A stretch of DNA of 44,512 bases, taken from assembly GCA_013823485.1 (NCBI GenBank), contig PNMF01000009.1:1-44512 (forward strand), written 5' to 3'. Below are positions 6,750 through 14,834 of this stretch, piece after piece. The position numbers and the translations under genes were made by a program. Each line of letters opens with the position of its first letter. Positions within the stretch are counted from its first letter, which is position 1. Origin of the DNA: Comamonadaceae bacterium (GTDB taxonomy: Bacteria; Pseudomonadota; Gammaproteobacteria; Burkholderiales; Burkholderiaceae_C). The notes under the pieces are model-generated. The model did no database searches, was not told where the DNA came from, and saw only the letters and a program-made list of their open reading frames with translations.

Positions 6750-8780
6750 ATGAACCTCGGCAGCATGACCAGCGGCGATGCAGCGGACTTTGCGACGCTG
6801 GTGGACGGTGTTTTCCTGCGTTATCAGGGGCGGCCGGACGGCCACTTCGATCTGGTCTACATCAGCGAGGGTTGTGTGGGCATCTGGGGCCTGGATGCGG
6901 CGGCGATCCTGGCCGATGAGAAGCGCATCTGGTACATGGCCGAGCCCGACACCCGCCAGCGCCTGACCCGGTCGGTGGCCGAGGCGGTGGCCCAGGGCAC
7001 CGTGTGGAGCGAGGAGTGGCTGATCCGCGATGTGCGGGGCCAGACCCGCTGGCTCAAGGGCAAGGGCCGGCCGCTGCCCGGCGAGAACGGCTGCACCCAC
7101 TGGGTGGCGGTGGTGACCGACATCACCGAGAGCAGCCGGGTGCGGCAGATCCAGGACAGCACCCGCACCAACTTCCGCATGCTGGTCGACCGGCTGGAAG
7201 ACATTGCGGTGCACCGCTTCGGCGCCGACATGCGGGTGAGCTACTGGAACCGCGCTTCCGAGCGCATGTACGGCTACACCGAGGAAGAGGCGCTGGGCCG
7301 CGACGTGCTGGAGCTGCTGATTCCCCCCGAGCGGCGCGCGCACTGGCGCCGGGTGTTCGGCGACATCCTGCTGTCGCACCAGCGATCGACCCCGTTCGAG
7401 GGCTGGCTGCACCGCAAGGACGGCTCGCCGGTGGAGGTCCGCGGCACGGTGGTGCTGCTGGAATACCCGGACCGGCCGGGCGAGTTCGTCTGCCTCGACT
7501 ACGACATGACCCCGATCCGCCGCCAGGAAGACGAGCGCGCCTCGCTGGAAGCGCAGCTGCGCCAGTCGCAGAAGCTCGAAGCCCTGGGCACGCTGGCCGG
7601 AGGCGTGGCGCACGACTTCAACAACATCCTGGCGGCCATTCTGGGCAACACCCGGCTGGCCCTGATGGACGCGCAGGACCAGCCGGAGGTGCTGCAGAGC
7701 CTGGAGGAGATCCTGCGGGCCGCCCACCGCGCCAAGGATCTGGTGCAGCGCATCCTGTCGTTCAGCCGCCGCACGCCCACCATCCGCCGCATGGTGTCGA
7801 TGCAGTCGGTGGTGGCCGAATCGGTCGAGCTGCTGCGGGCCACCGCGCCCAAGAGTCTGGCGCTGGAGGTGGGCTTCCACCCCGACACGCCCGCGGTGCT
7901 GGCCGATCCGTCGCAGCTGCACCAGGTGTTCATGAACCTGTGCACCAACGCCCTGCAGGCCATCAGCTCGCCGGAGCAGGGGCGCATGCGCATCAGCGTC
8001 ACGCCCCACCCGGGCATTCCCCAGCCCCTGATCGGCCCGGGGGCGCTCAGCATCGTCACCGATCTGCAGGGCTGGCCGGAGGTGAACGTGTGCGTGCGGG
8101 TGGAGGACAACGGCAGCGGCATGGACGCCGTCACCATGGCCCGCCTGTTCGAGCCCTTCTTCACCACCAAGCCCATGGGCGAGGGCACCGGGCTGGGGCT
8201 GGCGGTGGTGCACGGCATCCTGCGCGACCACCAGGCCGCCATCACGGTGCAGAGCAAGCCGGGCAGCGGTTCGGTGTTCTCGGTCATCCTGCGGGCGGCC
8301 GATCCGGAGCTGGCCGCCGCCGCCGACAACGACACCGCGCCGGCGGTCGAGCTGGTGGAGGAAGGCGTGCCGCCGATCCTGCTGGATGCCCAGGGGCAGC
8401 TCTGCCACATCCTGTATGTGGACGACGACGAGCTGATCAACGATCTGGTGCGGCGCATGCTGCAGCGCGCCGGCTTTCCGGCCACGCTGTACACCCGCTC
8501 GCACGAGGCGCTGGAGGATGTGCGGACCGGCAAGGTGCACTACGACCTGGCGGTGGTCGACTACATGATGCCGGGGCTCAACGGGCTGGAGCTGGCGCGC
8601 GAGCTGCGCCGCCTGCACCCGCAGCGGCCGGTGGCGATCACCTCGGGGCTGATCTCCGAGGAGCTGCGCCGCGACGCACCGCAGGCCGGCATTGCCGAAC
8701 TGATCCACAAGCCCAACACCGGCACCGAGCTGCTCCAGGCCATTTCGCGGCTGGCCCGCCGGGTGGTGGACCAGGGCTGA
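6750..8780 (+). CDS. Cytoplasmic PAS-PAS hybrid histidine kinase with C-terminal receiver (copy 1)
   Basis: 676 residues; ATG 6750 is preferred over the track start at 6717 because AAGGA lies seven bases upstream. No membrane segment. Order: a first PAS-like domain (about 10-125), a second PAS (about 140-265, YWNRASERMYGYTEEEALGRD), a HisKA helix with LEALGTLAGGVAHDFNNILAAI (phosphoacceptor His about 288), an HATPase domain with NLCTNALQAI, VEDNGSGMD and GEGTGLGLAVVHGIL, and a C-terminal receiver (HILYVDDDELINDLV; acceptor Asp about 604 in VVDYMMPGLNG). A soluble kinase of this design senses a cytoplasmic signal. No cognate output regulator is adjacent. It is a close paralogue of the kinase at 18839-20851. 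Convergent with the ABC permease gene, 14 bases away. Confidence 0.93.
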   Translation: MNLGSMTSGDAADFATLVDGVFLRYQGRPDGHFDLVYISEGCVGIWGLDAAAILADEKRIWYMAEPDTRQRLTRSVAEAVAQGTVWSEEWLIRDVRGQTRWLKGKGRPLPGENGCTHWVAVVTDITESSRVRQIQDSTRTNFRMLVDRLEDIAVHRFGADMRVSYWNRASERMYGYTEEEALGRDVLELLIPPERRAHWRRVFGDILLSHQRSTPFEGWLHRKDGSPVEVRGTVVLLEYPDRPGEFVCLDYDMTPIRRQEDERASLEAQLRQSQKLEALGTLAGGVAHDFNNILAAILGNTRLALMDAQDQPEVLQSLEEILRAAHRAKDLVQRILSFSRRTPTIRRMVSMQSVVAESVELLRATAPKSLALEVGFHPDTPAVLADPSQLHQVFMNLCTNALQAISSPEQGRMRISVTPHPGIPQPLIGPGALSIVTDLQGWPEVNVCVRVEDNGSGMDAVTMARLFEPFFTTKPMGEGTGLGLAVVHGILRDHQAAITVQSKPGSGSVFSVILRAADPELAAAADNDTAPAVELVEEGVPPILLDAQGQLCHILYVDDDELINDLVRRMLQRAGFPATLYTRSHEALEDVRTGKVHYDLAVVDYMMPGLNGLELARELRRLHPQRPVAITSGLISEELRRDAPQAGIAELIHKPNTGTELLQAISRLARRVVDQG

Positions 8781-8800
8781 ACAGGCGCCGGCCTTCAGCC
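8775..8800. terminator. Small hairpin between convergent genes, possible bidirectional terminator
   Basis: GGCTGAA at 8775-8781 and TTCAGCC at 8794-8800 are perfect inverted repeats around a 12-base GC-rich loop. Each arm contains the stop codon of one of the two convergent genes. There is no T-tract on either side, so termination strength is uncertain. Confidence 0.35.
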
Positions 8801-11302
8801 GCCCGAACGCAGCAGCAGCGCCGGGCTCAGCCGCCACTGCGCGGTCAGGTAGCGGCCGCCCAGCAGCAGGCTGAAGGCACACACCCCGACCACGGTGGCC
8901 GCGCCGGTCCAGTACAGGCCGGCCGGGGTCATGTCCAGCTGCCACTTCAGCAGCACCGTGGCCCACAGGCTGCCGGCCAGCCAGGCCAGGCCGGCGGTGA
9001 TGGCCGCCAGCACCAGGTATTCCCACCACAGCACCTGGCGCAGCAGCGAATGGCGCGCGCCCAGTGCGTGCATCACCGTGGCCTCGAACACCTGCCGGCT
9101 GCGGCTGGCCGCCACCACGCTGGCCAGCACCAGCAGGCTGGCCGCCAGGCAGACGCCGGCCACCACCGCCAGCCCGCTGCCGGCACGCTCCAGCAGGCGC
9201 CGGCTTTCCTGCAGCAGGGCTTCGGTGCGGGCGGTGGCGATGTTGGGCGCCACCGCGGCCAGCCGGTCCTGGGCCTGCAGGGCCTGCCCGGGCGGCATCC
9301 AGGCCGCACCCACATGGCGGGTGATGAAGGGGTCGAGCACGCCGTCGCTGAAGATCGCTTCCAGCCACAGCCGCGACTGCAGCCGGCGCTGGCTGTAGAT
9401 GGCGCTGAGGGTGACGTCCACCGGGCTGCCCATGATCTCGAAACGCAGCCGGTCGCCCACCTGCAGGCCCAGGCCGTCGGCCTCGCGGTCCTCCATGGCC
9501 ACCAGCGCCTCACCCCGGTGGTCGTCGGGCCACCAGGCGCCGCGGTCGATCAGCACATCGTCGAAGTTGCCGCTGCGGTCGCTCAGCTTGTGTTCGTCGA
9601 GCGACTCGCGCGCGCGGTCGGCGTCGCCGCCCTCGCGCAGGGCCTGGCCATTCACGGCCACCAGCCGGCCCAGCACCAGCGGGGCGGTGCGCACCGTGGT
9701 GTCTGGCTCGGTCTGCAGGGTCTGGCGCAGCAGGTCGATCTGTCCGGTCTGCACGTCATACATCACCAGCGCCGGGGCCTGTTCGGGCACGGTGTCCTGC
9801 AGGGTGCGCAGCAAGGTGAACACCACCAGCGTGCAGGCCACCATCAGGGTCAGGGCCGAGCCCATGGACAGCAGGGCGGTCCGCAACGGCGACTGCGGGT
9901 GCTGCAGGCCGGCCAGGGCCAGCTGCAGCGGCAGCGGCCCGTGGTGCTGCCAGCGGGCCGCTGCCCGGCGCAGCAGGCGGGTCAGGCCGTCGAGCAGCAG
10001 CAACAGCAGGCCCATGGTCAGCACGAAGGCCAGGCCGAACCGGGGGTCCGGCAGGCTCAGCACCAGCAGCACCAGCAGGAGCAGGCCGGCCCCGGCGGTC
10101 AGCCAGCGGGCCCGCGCCGGCGTCATCAGGGCGGCCGCGTCGGCGCCACGGAACAGCACCGCCGGCGACACCGACAGGGCCCGGCCCAGCGCCGGCAGCG
10201 AGAAGGTGAGGGCGGTCAGCACGCCGAACAGCAGCGCCAGCAAGGCCGGCTGCCACAGGCCCTGCACCAGCAGCCGCACCGGCGCGCGCTCGGCGGCCAG
10301 TTGCGCCACGCCCGCCGCCACGCCGATGCCCAGCAGCACCCCGACCAGGCTGGCCAGCAGGGCCAGCAGCCCGATCTGCAGCAGCACGAAGGCGGCCAGC
10401 CGGCCATTGCGCAGGCCGACGGCGCGCAGGGTCGCCAGGCTCACCAGGCGGCCCTGCAGCCAGGTCTGCACGCTGTTGAAGACCCCAAGTCCGCCGATGA
10501 ACAGGGCGGCAAAACCGATCAGCAGCAGCCCCGACCCGATCTGGCCGAGCACCTCGGTCATGCGGTCGCTGCGCTCGTCGAAGCTGCGCACCTCGGCGTC
10601 GATGCCGGGGTGGGCGGCGATGAAGGCATCGCGCCAGGCGGCGGCCGAGGGGGCACTGCCCGGCGCCATGCGGACCCGGTGCAGGTGGTCGACCCGGCTC
10701 AGCGGCTGCACCAGCCCGGTGGCCTGCAGCGCGGCGTCGGACAGCAGCACCGGGGCGGCACCCCAGTCGGCGCGCAAGCTGCGGTCGGGCTGGCGCTGCA
10801 CCACCGCACCGACCCGCAGCTCGGCATCGCCCACCGCCACCCGGTCACCCGGCTGCAGGCCCAGCCGCAGTGCGAGAGCGGCGTCCAGCGCCACGCCGTG
10901 CAGGCCGTCCCGCAGGGCCAGCGCGTCGGTCAGCGGCATGGCCGGCGCCAGCTCCACCGCCCCGTACAGGGGGTAGGCGGCATCGGTGCTCATGAGTTCG
11001 ACCAGCTGGGCGCGGCCATCGGCGGTGCGCAGCATGGTGCGCAGTTCCAGTACCCGCGACACCGTGCCGCGCGCCGCCATCCAGTCCAGCGCGGCCGTGG
11101 GCAGCGGCGCGGTGGCGGCCACTTCCACGTCGCCACCGAACAGCAGCCGGGCATCGTCGCGCAGGCCGTCGGCCACCTGCCGGTAAAGCCCGCCGCCGGC
11201 CGCCACCAGCGACACCCCCAGCACCAGGCAGGCGGCCAGCACCCACAGCTGGCGACCACCGGCGCGCAGGTCGCGCCAGGCCAGCTCAAGCAGGAAGGGC
11301 AT
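8795..11302 (-). CDS. FtsX-type ABC transporter permease (YbbP-like)
   Basis: 835 residues if started at the ATG at 11302 (MPFLLELAWRDLRAGGRQLW), which lies inside the end of the ATPase gene; the extra 24 residues of the track ORF are unlikely. An N-terminal helix is followed by a large periplasmic MacB-PCD-like region, an FtsX domain of several helices (IGSGLLLIGFAALFIGGLGVFNSVQTWLQGRLVSLATLRAVG), further helices, a second periplasmic part and a C-terminal FtsX domain. This two-FtsX, about 10-helix plan and the length match YbbP-like permeases rather than LolC/E. Such systems act mechanically on the periplasm or on lipids or proteins; the substrate is unknown. Overlaps the ATPase by 17 bases, so translation is coupled. 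Confidence 0.88.
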   Translation of the reverse strand: MPFLLELAWRDLRAGGRQLWVLAACLVLGVSLVAAGGGLYRQVADGLRDDARLLFGGDVEVAATAPLPTAALDWMAARGTVSRVLELRTMLRTADGRAQLVELMSTDAAYPLYGAVELAPAMPLTDALALRDGLHGVALDAALALRLGLQPGDRVAVGDAELRVGAVVQRQPDRSLRADWGAAPVLLSDAALQATGLVQPLSRVDHLHRVRMAPGSAPSAAAWRDAFIAAHPGIDAEVRSFDERSDRMTEVLGQIGSGLLLIGFAALFIGGLGVFNSVQTWLQGRLVSLATLRAVGLRNGRLAAFVLLQIGLLALLASLVGVLLGIGVAAGVAQLAAERAPVRLLVQGLWQPALLALLFGVLTALTFSLPALGRALSVSPAVLFRGADAAALMTPARARWLTAGAGLLLLVLLVLSLPDPRFGLAFVLTMGLLLLLLDGLTRLLRRAAARWQHHGPLPLQLALAGLQHPQSPLRTALLSMGSALTLMVACTLVVFTLLRTLQDTVPEQAPALVMYDVQTGQIDLLRQTLQTEPDTTVRTAPLVLGRLVAVNGQALREGGDADRARESLDEHKLSDRSGNFDDVLIDRGAWWPDDHRGEALVAMEDREADGLGLQVGDRLRFEIMGSPVDVTLSAIYSQRRLQSRLWLEAIFSDGVLDPFITRHVGAAWMPPGQALQAQDRLAAVAPNIATARTEALLQESRRLLERAGSGLAVVAGVCLAASLLVLASVVAASRSRQVFEATVMHALGARHSLLRQVLWWEYLVLAAITAGLAWLAGSLWATVLLKWQLDMTPAGLYWTGAATVVGVCAFSLLLGGRYLTAQWRLSPALLLRSGG

Positions 11303-11996
11303 GGGCCGACTCCGGGGCGGTTTCTCGAAGCTGGCCTTCGTGCAGGCGCAGCACGCGGTCGCAGCGGGCCGCAAAGTCCATGTCGTGCGTCACCAGCACC
11401 AGGGTGGTGCCCAGTTCGCGGTTCAGGCCGAACAGCAGTTCGCGCACGGCGCCGGCGGTGTGGTCGTCCAGGTTGCCGGTGGGCTCGTCGGCCAGCAGCA
11501 GGCGCGGCCGGTGCACCAGCGCCCGGGCGATCGCCACCCGCTGCTGCTCGCCACCGGAGAGCTGGCTGGGCCGGTGGTGCAGCCGGTCGCCCAGGCCGAC
11601 CCGGCGCAGCATGTCGGCGGCGGCGTCCCGGGCACCGCTGGCACCCGCCATGCGCAGGGGCAGGGCGGCGTTGTCCAGTGCGCTCAGGCTGGGCAGCAGG
11701 TGAAAGCTCTGGAACACGATGCCGATGCGTTCGCGCCGCAGGTCGGCCAGGCCGTCGTTGTCCAGGGTGGCGAGGTCGACGCCGTCGATGCAGATGCGGC
11801 CGGCCGCCGGGCGCTCCAGGCCACTGAGCAGCAGCATCAGCGAGGTCTTGCCGGAACCGGACGGGCCGGCGATGGCCACCCGGGTGCCGGCTTCGATGCG
11901 CAGGTCGACCTCGCGCAGGACGGTGACCTGGCGCGGTCCGACGGCGTAGTGCAGGGAGAGGCCGGTGGCCTCGATCAGGGGAACGTTGGGGGACAT
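11286..11996 (-). CDS. ABC transporter ATP-binding protein (LolD/YbbA-like)
   Basis: 236 residues from ATG 11996; the 35 extra N-terminal residues of the track ORF are not family-like. Walker A GPSGSGKTS, Q-loop FQSFHLLPSLSALDN, signature LSGGEQQRVAIARAL, Walker B LLLADEPTGNLDDHT and switch His in LVTHDMDFA are all intact. The sequence belongs to the MacB/LolD/YbbA group, which pairs with FtsX-type permeases, as here. No thioesterase gene (tesA), the usual partner of ybbA/ybbP in gammaproteobacteria, is next to it. Transcribed divergently from the fibre cluster, sharing the 321-base region 11997-12317. Confidence 0.92.
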   Translation of the reverse strand: MSPNVPLIEATGLSLHYAVGPRQVTVLREVDLRIEAGTRVAIAGPSGSGKTSLMLLLSGLERPAAGRICIDGVDLATLDNDGLADLRRERIGIVFQSFHLLPSLSALDNAALPLRMAGASGARDAAADMLRRVGLGDRLHHRPSQLSGGEQQRVAIARALVHRPRLLLADEPTGNLDDHTAGAVRELLFGLNRELGTTLVLVTHDMDFAARCDRVLRLHEGQLRETAPESAHALPA

Positions 11997-12196
11997 GGGC
12001 TGTCGGACGAAAGGGCGCGGTGCGAGTTCCCGGCCCGCCCGCCGGGATCGGCGGCCGGTCACGGCATGGGCCGGGTGTGAACCAAAGTGGGGGCTCGGCA
12101 TCTGCCGGCCCGACTTGAGCCCCGGTATCGACCACTCACCCCCGAATCGCTACCGCTGGTTGAGAAATTCGCGCCAAATCATTGATATGTGTGCAG

Positions 12197-12225
12197 TTTT
12201 TCGCACCGAAGGGTTTCCATAAAAT
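12197..12225 (+). promoter_or_regulatory. Candidate sigma70-type promoter of the fibre cluster
   Basis: A TAAAAT box at 12220-12225 matches the -10 consensus in five of six positions. Seventeen bases upstream is TTTTTC (12197-12202), a poor -35. The weak -35 would fit a promoter that depends on an activator. The predicted transcription start falls inside or next to the ACCCCTACCC repeats. Confidence 0.4.
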
Positions 12226-12262
12226 ACCCCTACCCCTAAACTTGGGCCACACCCCTACCCGT
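12225..12262 (+). repeat. Direct repeats ACCCCTACCC upstream of the fibre cluster, possible operator
   Basis: ACCCCTACCC occurs at 12226-12235 and again at 12251-12260, a 25-base period. In the first copy the heptamer TACCCCT occurs twice in direct overlap (12225-12231 and 12231-12237). This heptamer fits the degenerate NarL-type half-site pattern TACYYMT, but resemblance alone does not show that a NarL/FixJ-family regulator binds. Confidence 0.45.
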
Positions 12263-12317
12263 TCGTGGTAATCCCAAAGACCACAACGATCACGATCTCT
12301 GCAAAGGAAACCGTCCC

Positions 12318-12932
12318 GTGAAGAAAGCCCTGCTCCTGAAGACCGCTGCTGCCCTGGCCCTGGCCACCCCGATGGTGTCCATGGCGGAATCCCAGCTGGC
12401 GGCCCAAGGTGCCAACAGCACGGCATCGGCCCGGCTGAACATCCGGGTGGTGATCCCGCGCGTGCTGTTCCTGGGTGTCGGTGCCGGCGCCGGTGCACTC
12501 AACGATCCGCTGGCCGCCAACGGCACCTCTTCCACCGTGACGTTCGACTACACCAACAACCCGCAGGCGGTTGGCGGCGGTGCCACCAACCCGGCGGCTT
12601 CGGTCACCGGTGCCGTGGTGCCGGTCCGTGTGGTGGGCAACAACGGCACGGTGAGCCTGGTGGCCGCCACCACGGGCGCCCTGACCAACGCCACCAGCGA
12701 CACCATTCCGTGGAGCGAGATCTCGGCCACCTCCAGCGCCAACACGCTGCCGAGCCCGGTGATCCCGGCCACCGGCAGCGGCACCGCCGTGCCGCTCACG
12801 CCCAACGTCGGCACCAGGGTGACCCGTCTGGCCGCCGACTGGACCTTCAGCTACGCCAACTCGGCCGTGGTCGCGCCGGGTACCTACGGCACCACCAACG
12901 GTCAGATCACGTACACCGCTTCCATGCCCTGA
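12318..12932 (+). CDS. Secreted fibre subunit-like protein A (probable major subunit)
   Basis: 204 residues, GTG start after AAAGGA. Signal peptide MKKALLLKTAAALALATPMVSMAE. The mature protein has no Cys, is rich in Thr, Asn, Gly, Ala and Val and looks all-beta. It starts with SARLNIRVVIPRVLFLGVG, a motif repeated in subunit-like protein F, and ends with FSYANSAVVAPGTYGTTNGQITYTASMP, which is repeated almost exactly at the end of protein B. The alternating C-terminal strand GTY...ITYT resembles the last strand of SCPU-type (archaic chaperone-usher) pilins. Position as first gene after a promoter, absence of Cys and small size suggest the major subunit. Function is inferred from context with the chaperone and outer-membrane genes; I do not recognise a named family. 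Confidence 0.65.
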   Translation: MKKALLLKTAAALALATPMVSMAESQLAAQGANSTASARLNIRVVIPRVLFLGVGAGAGALNDPLAANGTSSTVTFDYTNNPQAVGGGATNPAASVTGAVVPVRVVGNNGTVSLVAATTGALTNATSDTIPWSEISATSSANTLPSPVIPATGSGTAVPLTPNVGTRVTRLAADWTFSYANSAVVAPGTYGTTNGQITYTASMP

Positions 12933-12952
12933 GCATCCGGGGTCTGGCTGTC

Positions 12953-13588
12953 ATGACAAACGTGGGGGGCCTGCGCAGCAGGCTGGCGGTGCATGGCCGT
13001 GCGCTGGCGCTGGCCGGCTGCTGGCTGGCGTTGCCGGTCACCGCGGCGGCCTGGAGCCTGCAGATCAACGGTGCATCCCCACGCGTGTTTCTGCACGTCG
13101 GTACCGGCACGGCCGACGGCAACAACAACACCGTCGACCGGGTCACCGCCAACCTCTCGACGGCCCAGCTGCTGTCCGGGGTGCCGCAGGCCATGACCAA
13201 CAGCGGCGGACAGTCGCGCAGCCTCTCGGGTGACAACTTCGCCACCTGCCCCACGCCGTCCAGCCAGGTGCTCATCGGCGCGTCCTACCGCCGCAACGGC
13301 AACTCGCAGCAGCAGGCCCGCCTGAGCGTGACGGCGCCGGCCAACCTGGTGAGCACGGCCGGCGACACCATTCCGGTTTCCGAGATCAGCTGGACCGTGT
13401 CGGCCCCGGGCAGCCCGGTGCCCGGCATCATCCCGGCGGGCACGTTCGTGCCCGGGCAGCAGCCGCTGGCCAATGTGCCGCCCAACACCTTCATCGAGAA
13501 CTGCCACAGCTTCCGGTATGCCAACTCGGCGATCCGGGCGGCAGGCACCTATGACGGCACCGTCACCTACACCTTGAGCGCACCATGA
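12953..13588 (+). CDS. Secreted fibre subunit-like protein B (paralogue of A)
   Basis: 211 residues from ATG 12953, 20 bases after gene A; the longer track ORF is not real. N-terminal signal region with LALAGCWLALPVTAAAW. Shared with A: the early strand (INGASPRVFLHVGTG versus IRVVIPRVLFLGVG), GDTIPVSEISWTVS versus SDTIPWSEISATS in the middle, and the C terminus FRYANSAIRAAGTYDGTVTYTLSAP. Unlike A it has two Cys in the mature part (FATCPTP and IENCHSF), which probably form a disulfide. It could be a minor subunit, adaptor or tip protein. Its stop overlaps the next start by four bases (ATGA). Confidence 0.62.
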   Translation: MTNVGGLRSRLAVHGRALALAGCWLALPVTAAAWSLQINGASPRVFLHVGTGTADGNNNTVDRVTANLSTAQLLSGVPQAMTNSGGQSRSLSGDNFATCPTPSSQVLIGASYRRNGNSQQQARLSVTAPANLVSTAGDTIPVSEISWTVSAPGSPVPGIIPAGTFVPGQQPLANVPPNTFIENCHSFRYANSAIRAAGTYDGTVTYTLSAP

Positions 13589-14034
13589 AGCGATGGTCCC
13601 TTCCGCTGGTGCTGGCGGCCCTGGCGGTCGTTGCCCACGCCGCTCCGGTCCGGCTGGACGATTCCCTGACCCACACCGTTCCGCCCAATGTGCAGATGCA
13701 GTGGCGCATGCTGCCGCCCTCGGCCGGTGCCACCGGTTCCATGGAAGCCTGGGTGCGGGTGAACGTGCGCCTGGACACGGCCCCGCATGCGGGTCGGACC
13801 GGTCGGGTCTACATGGTGCTGGCCCAGGACAGCACCTCGCTGGTGGAGGCCAGCTGGACCTCGCAAGGCCGCCTGCTGGCCGGCCGTGTGGTCTCGGGTG
13901 AGCGCACGCTGGTCTACAGCGGAACCCTGCCGGCGGCCCTCGCCGATCAGCTGGCCCTGCGCCTGCGCGCCTCGCCCGACTGGGACCGCCAGAACCGCCG
14001 ACTGAACTTCCACTTCGAACTCGAGACCCCCTGA
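13585..14034 (+). CDS. Small secreted protein C of the fibre cluster
   Basis: 149 residues with signal peptide MKRWSLPLVLAALAVVAHAAP. The mature part is predicted beta-rich, without Cys (AWVRVNVRLDTAPHAGRTGRVYMVLAQD, LVYSGTLPAAL, LRLRASPDWDRQNRRLNFHFELETP). I do not recognise the family and it lacks the motifs of A, B and F. The start overlaps the stop of B and the stop overlaps the chaperone start (TGATG), so it is made in fixed order between subunits and chaperone. A minor subunit, tip protein or assembly factor are all possible. Confidence 0.6.
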   Translation: MKRWSLPLVLAALAVVAHAAPVRLDDSLTHTVPPNVQMQWRMLPPSAGATGSMEAWVRVNVRLDTAPHAGRTGRVYMVLAQDSTSLVEASWTSQGRLLAGRVVSGERTLVYSGTLPAALADQLALRLRASPDWDRQNRRLNFHFELETP

Positions 14035-14834
14035 TGCCCCAGCGGACCGTCGTTTCCTGTTGCCTGGCGCTGTTCGGGGTTCTGGCTGCTCCCGTGGTGC
14101 AGGCCCAGGGTTTTTCCGCCTTCGTCACCCCGCCGCGCTTCGAGCTGCAGGTGCAGCCGGGGGAACGCTTGCGCCAGGTGCTGGAGATCCAGCACGCAGG
14201 TGGTCAGACCGGGCGTTTCCGTGTCTACACCAACGACTGGCGCTTCCGCCCGGACCAGACGGTGGAGTTTTCCGATGCGTTGAGCCCCGGCAGCTGCCGG
14301 CCCTGGGTGGCGGTCGAGCGGCGGGAGCTTTCGATCGAGCCCGGCGCGCGTTTTCGTTACCGGTTCGAGATCACCGTGCCGCCCGGCACCCCGCCGGGTG
14401 AATGCCGTTTTGCCTTGATGGTCGAAGGCGCGGATGCCGCGCAGGTGGAAGGCACGCTGAACTTCCCGGTGGGCGGCCGCATTGCCGTCATCGTGTATGC
14501 CGCCATCGGCGGCGCCGCGCCGCGCCTGTCGGCGGAGCCGGCCGGCGTGCAGGCCTTCAACGGCCAGCAGCTGCCCCGGCTGACGGTGCGCAACGCCGGC
14601 AATGCCCACGGCCGCCTTCAGGGCTTCGTCAACGGGCGCGATGCCGACGGCAAGCGCATCGAACTGGCACCGGCCGACACGCCCATCCTGCCTGGCGAAA
14701 CCCGGCAGGTGGCCTTGTTGCCGATGCTCGAGGAGGGGGCCGCCCCCATCACCATCCGCTACCCGCTGCAGGTGCAGGGCCAGCTCGAATCGGGCAGCGA
14801 ACGCCTGCCGCTCGATCTGCGTTTCGCCCCATGA
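14034..14834 (+). CDS. Periplasmic PapD-like fimbrial chaperone
   Basis: 266 residues; signal peptide ending near VVQAQ. The first domain begins with FVTPPRFELQVQPGERLRQVLEIQHAGGQTGRFRVYTNDW, the Ig-like edge-strand pattern of pilus chaperones, followed by VERRELSIEPGARFRYRFEITVPPGTPPGECRFALMVEG. A second beta domain carries LTVRNAGNAHGRLQGFVNG and ends IRYPLQVQG...LPLDLRF. Chaperones of this type hold subunits by donor-strand complementation before export. It is more divergent than the FGS/FGL chaperones and longer than the typical 220-240 residues. It lies between subunits and the outer-membrane protein, overlapping both neighbours. Confidence 0.75.
   Translation: MPQRTVVSCCLALFGVLAAPVVQAQGFSAFVTPPRFELQVQPGERLRQVLEIQHAGGQTGRFRVYTNDWRFRPDQTVEFSDALSPGSCRPWVAVERRELSIEPGARFRYRFEITVPPGTPPGECRFALMVEGADAAQVEGTLNFPVGGRIAVIVYAAIGGAAPRLSAEPAGVQAFNGQQLPRLTVRNAGNAHGRLQGFVNGRDADGKRIELAPADTPILPGETRQVALLPMLEEGAAPITIRYPLQVQGQLESGSERLPLDLRFAP

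Larger units (their letters stand above)
11997..12317. promoter_or_regulatory. Divergent intergenic region between ABC system and fibre cluster
   Basis: This 321-base gap holds no convincing gene. The half next to the ABC ATPase is GC-rich; the half next to the fibre cluster (about 12165-12260) is clearly more AT-rich than the rest of the window, with a likely promoter, two direct repeats of ACCCCTACCC, and a ribosome binding site AAAGGA at 12303-12308, nine bases before the GTG of the first subunit. Confidence 0.6.

Noticed and set aside
6729-9368. 879-residue minus-strand ORF opposite hybrid kinase copy 1
   Set aside because: No recognisable motifs; the plus strand encodes a complete kinase and the true ABC permease is in another minus-strand frame.
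7004-11827. 1607-residue plus-strand ORF
   Set aside because: It runs antisense to the ABC genes and out of frame through the hybrid kinase; composition is Ala/Gly/Arg/Pro/Gln-rich, as expected for a shadow frame in GC-rich DNA.
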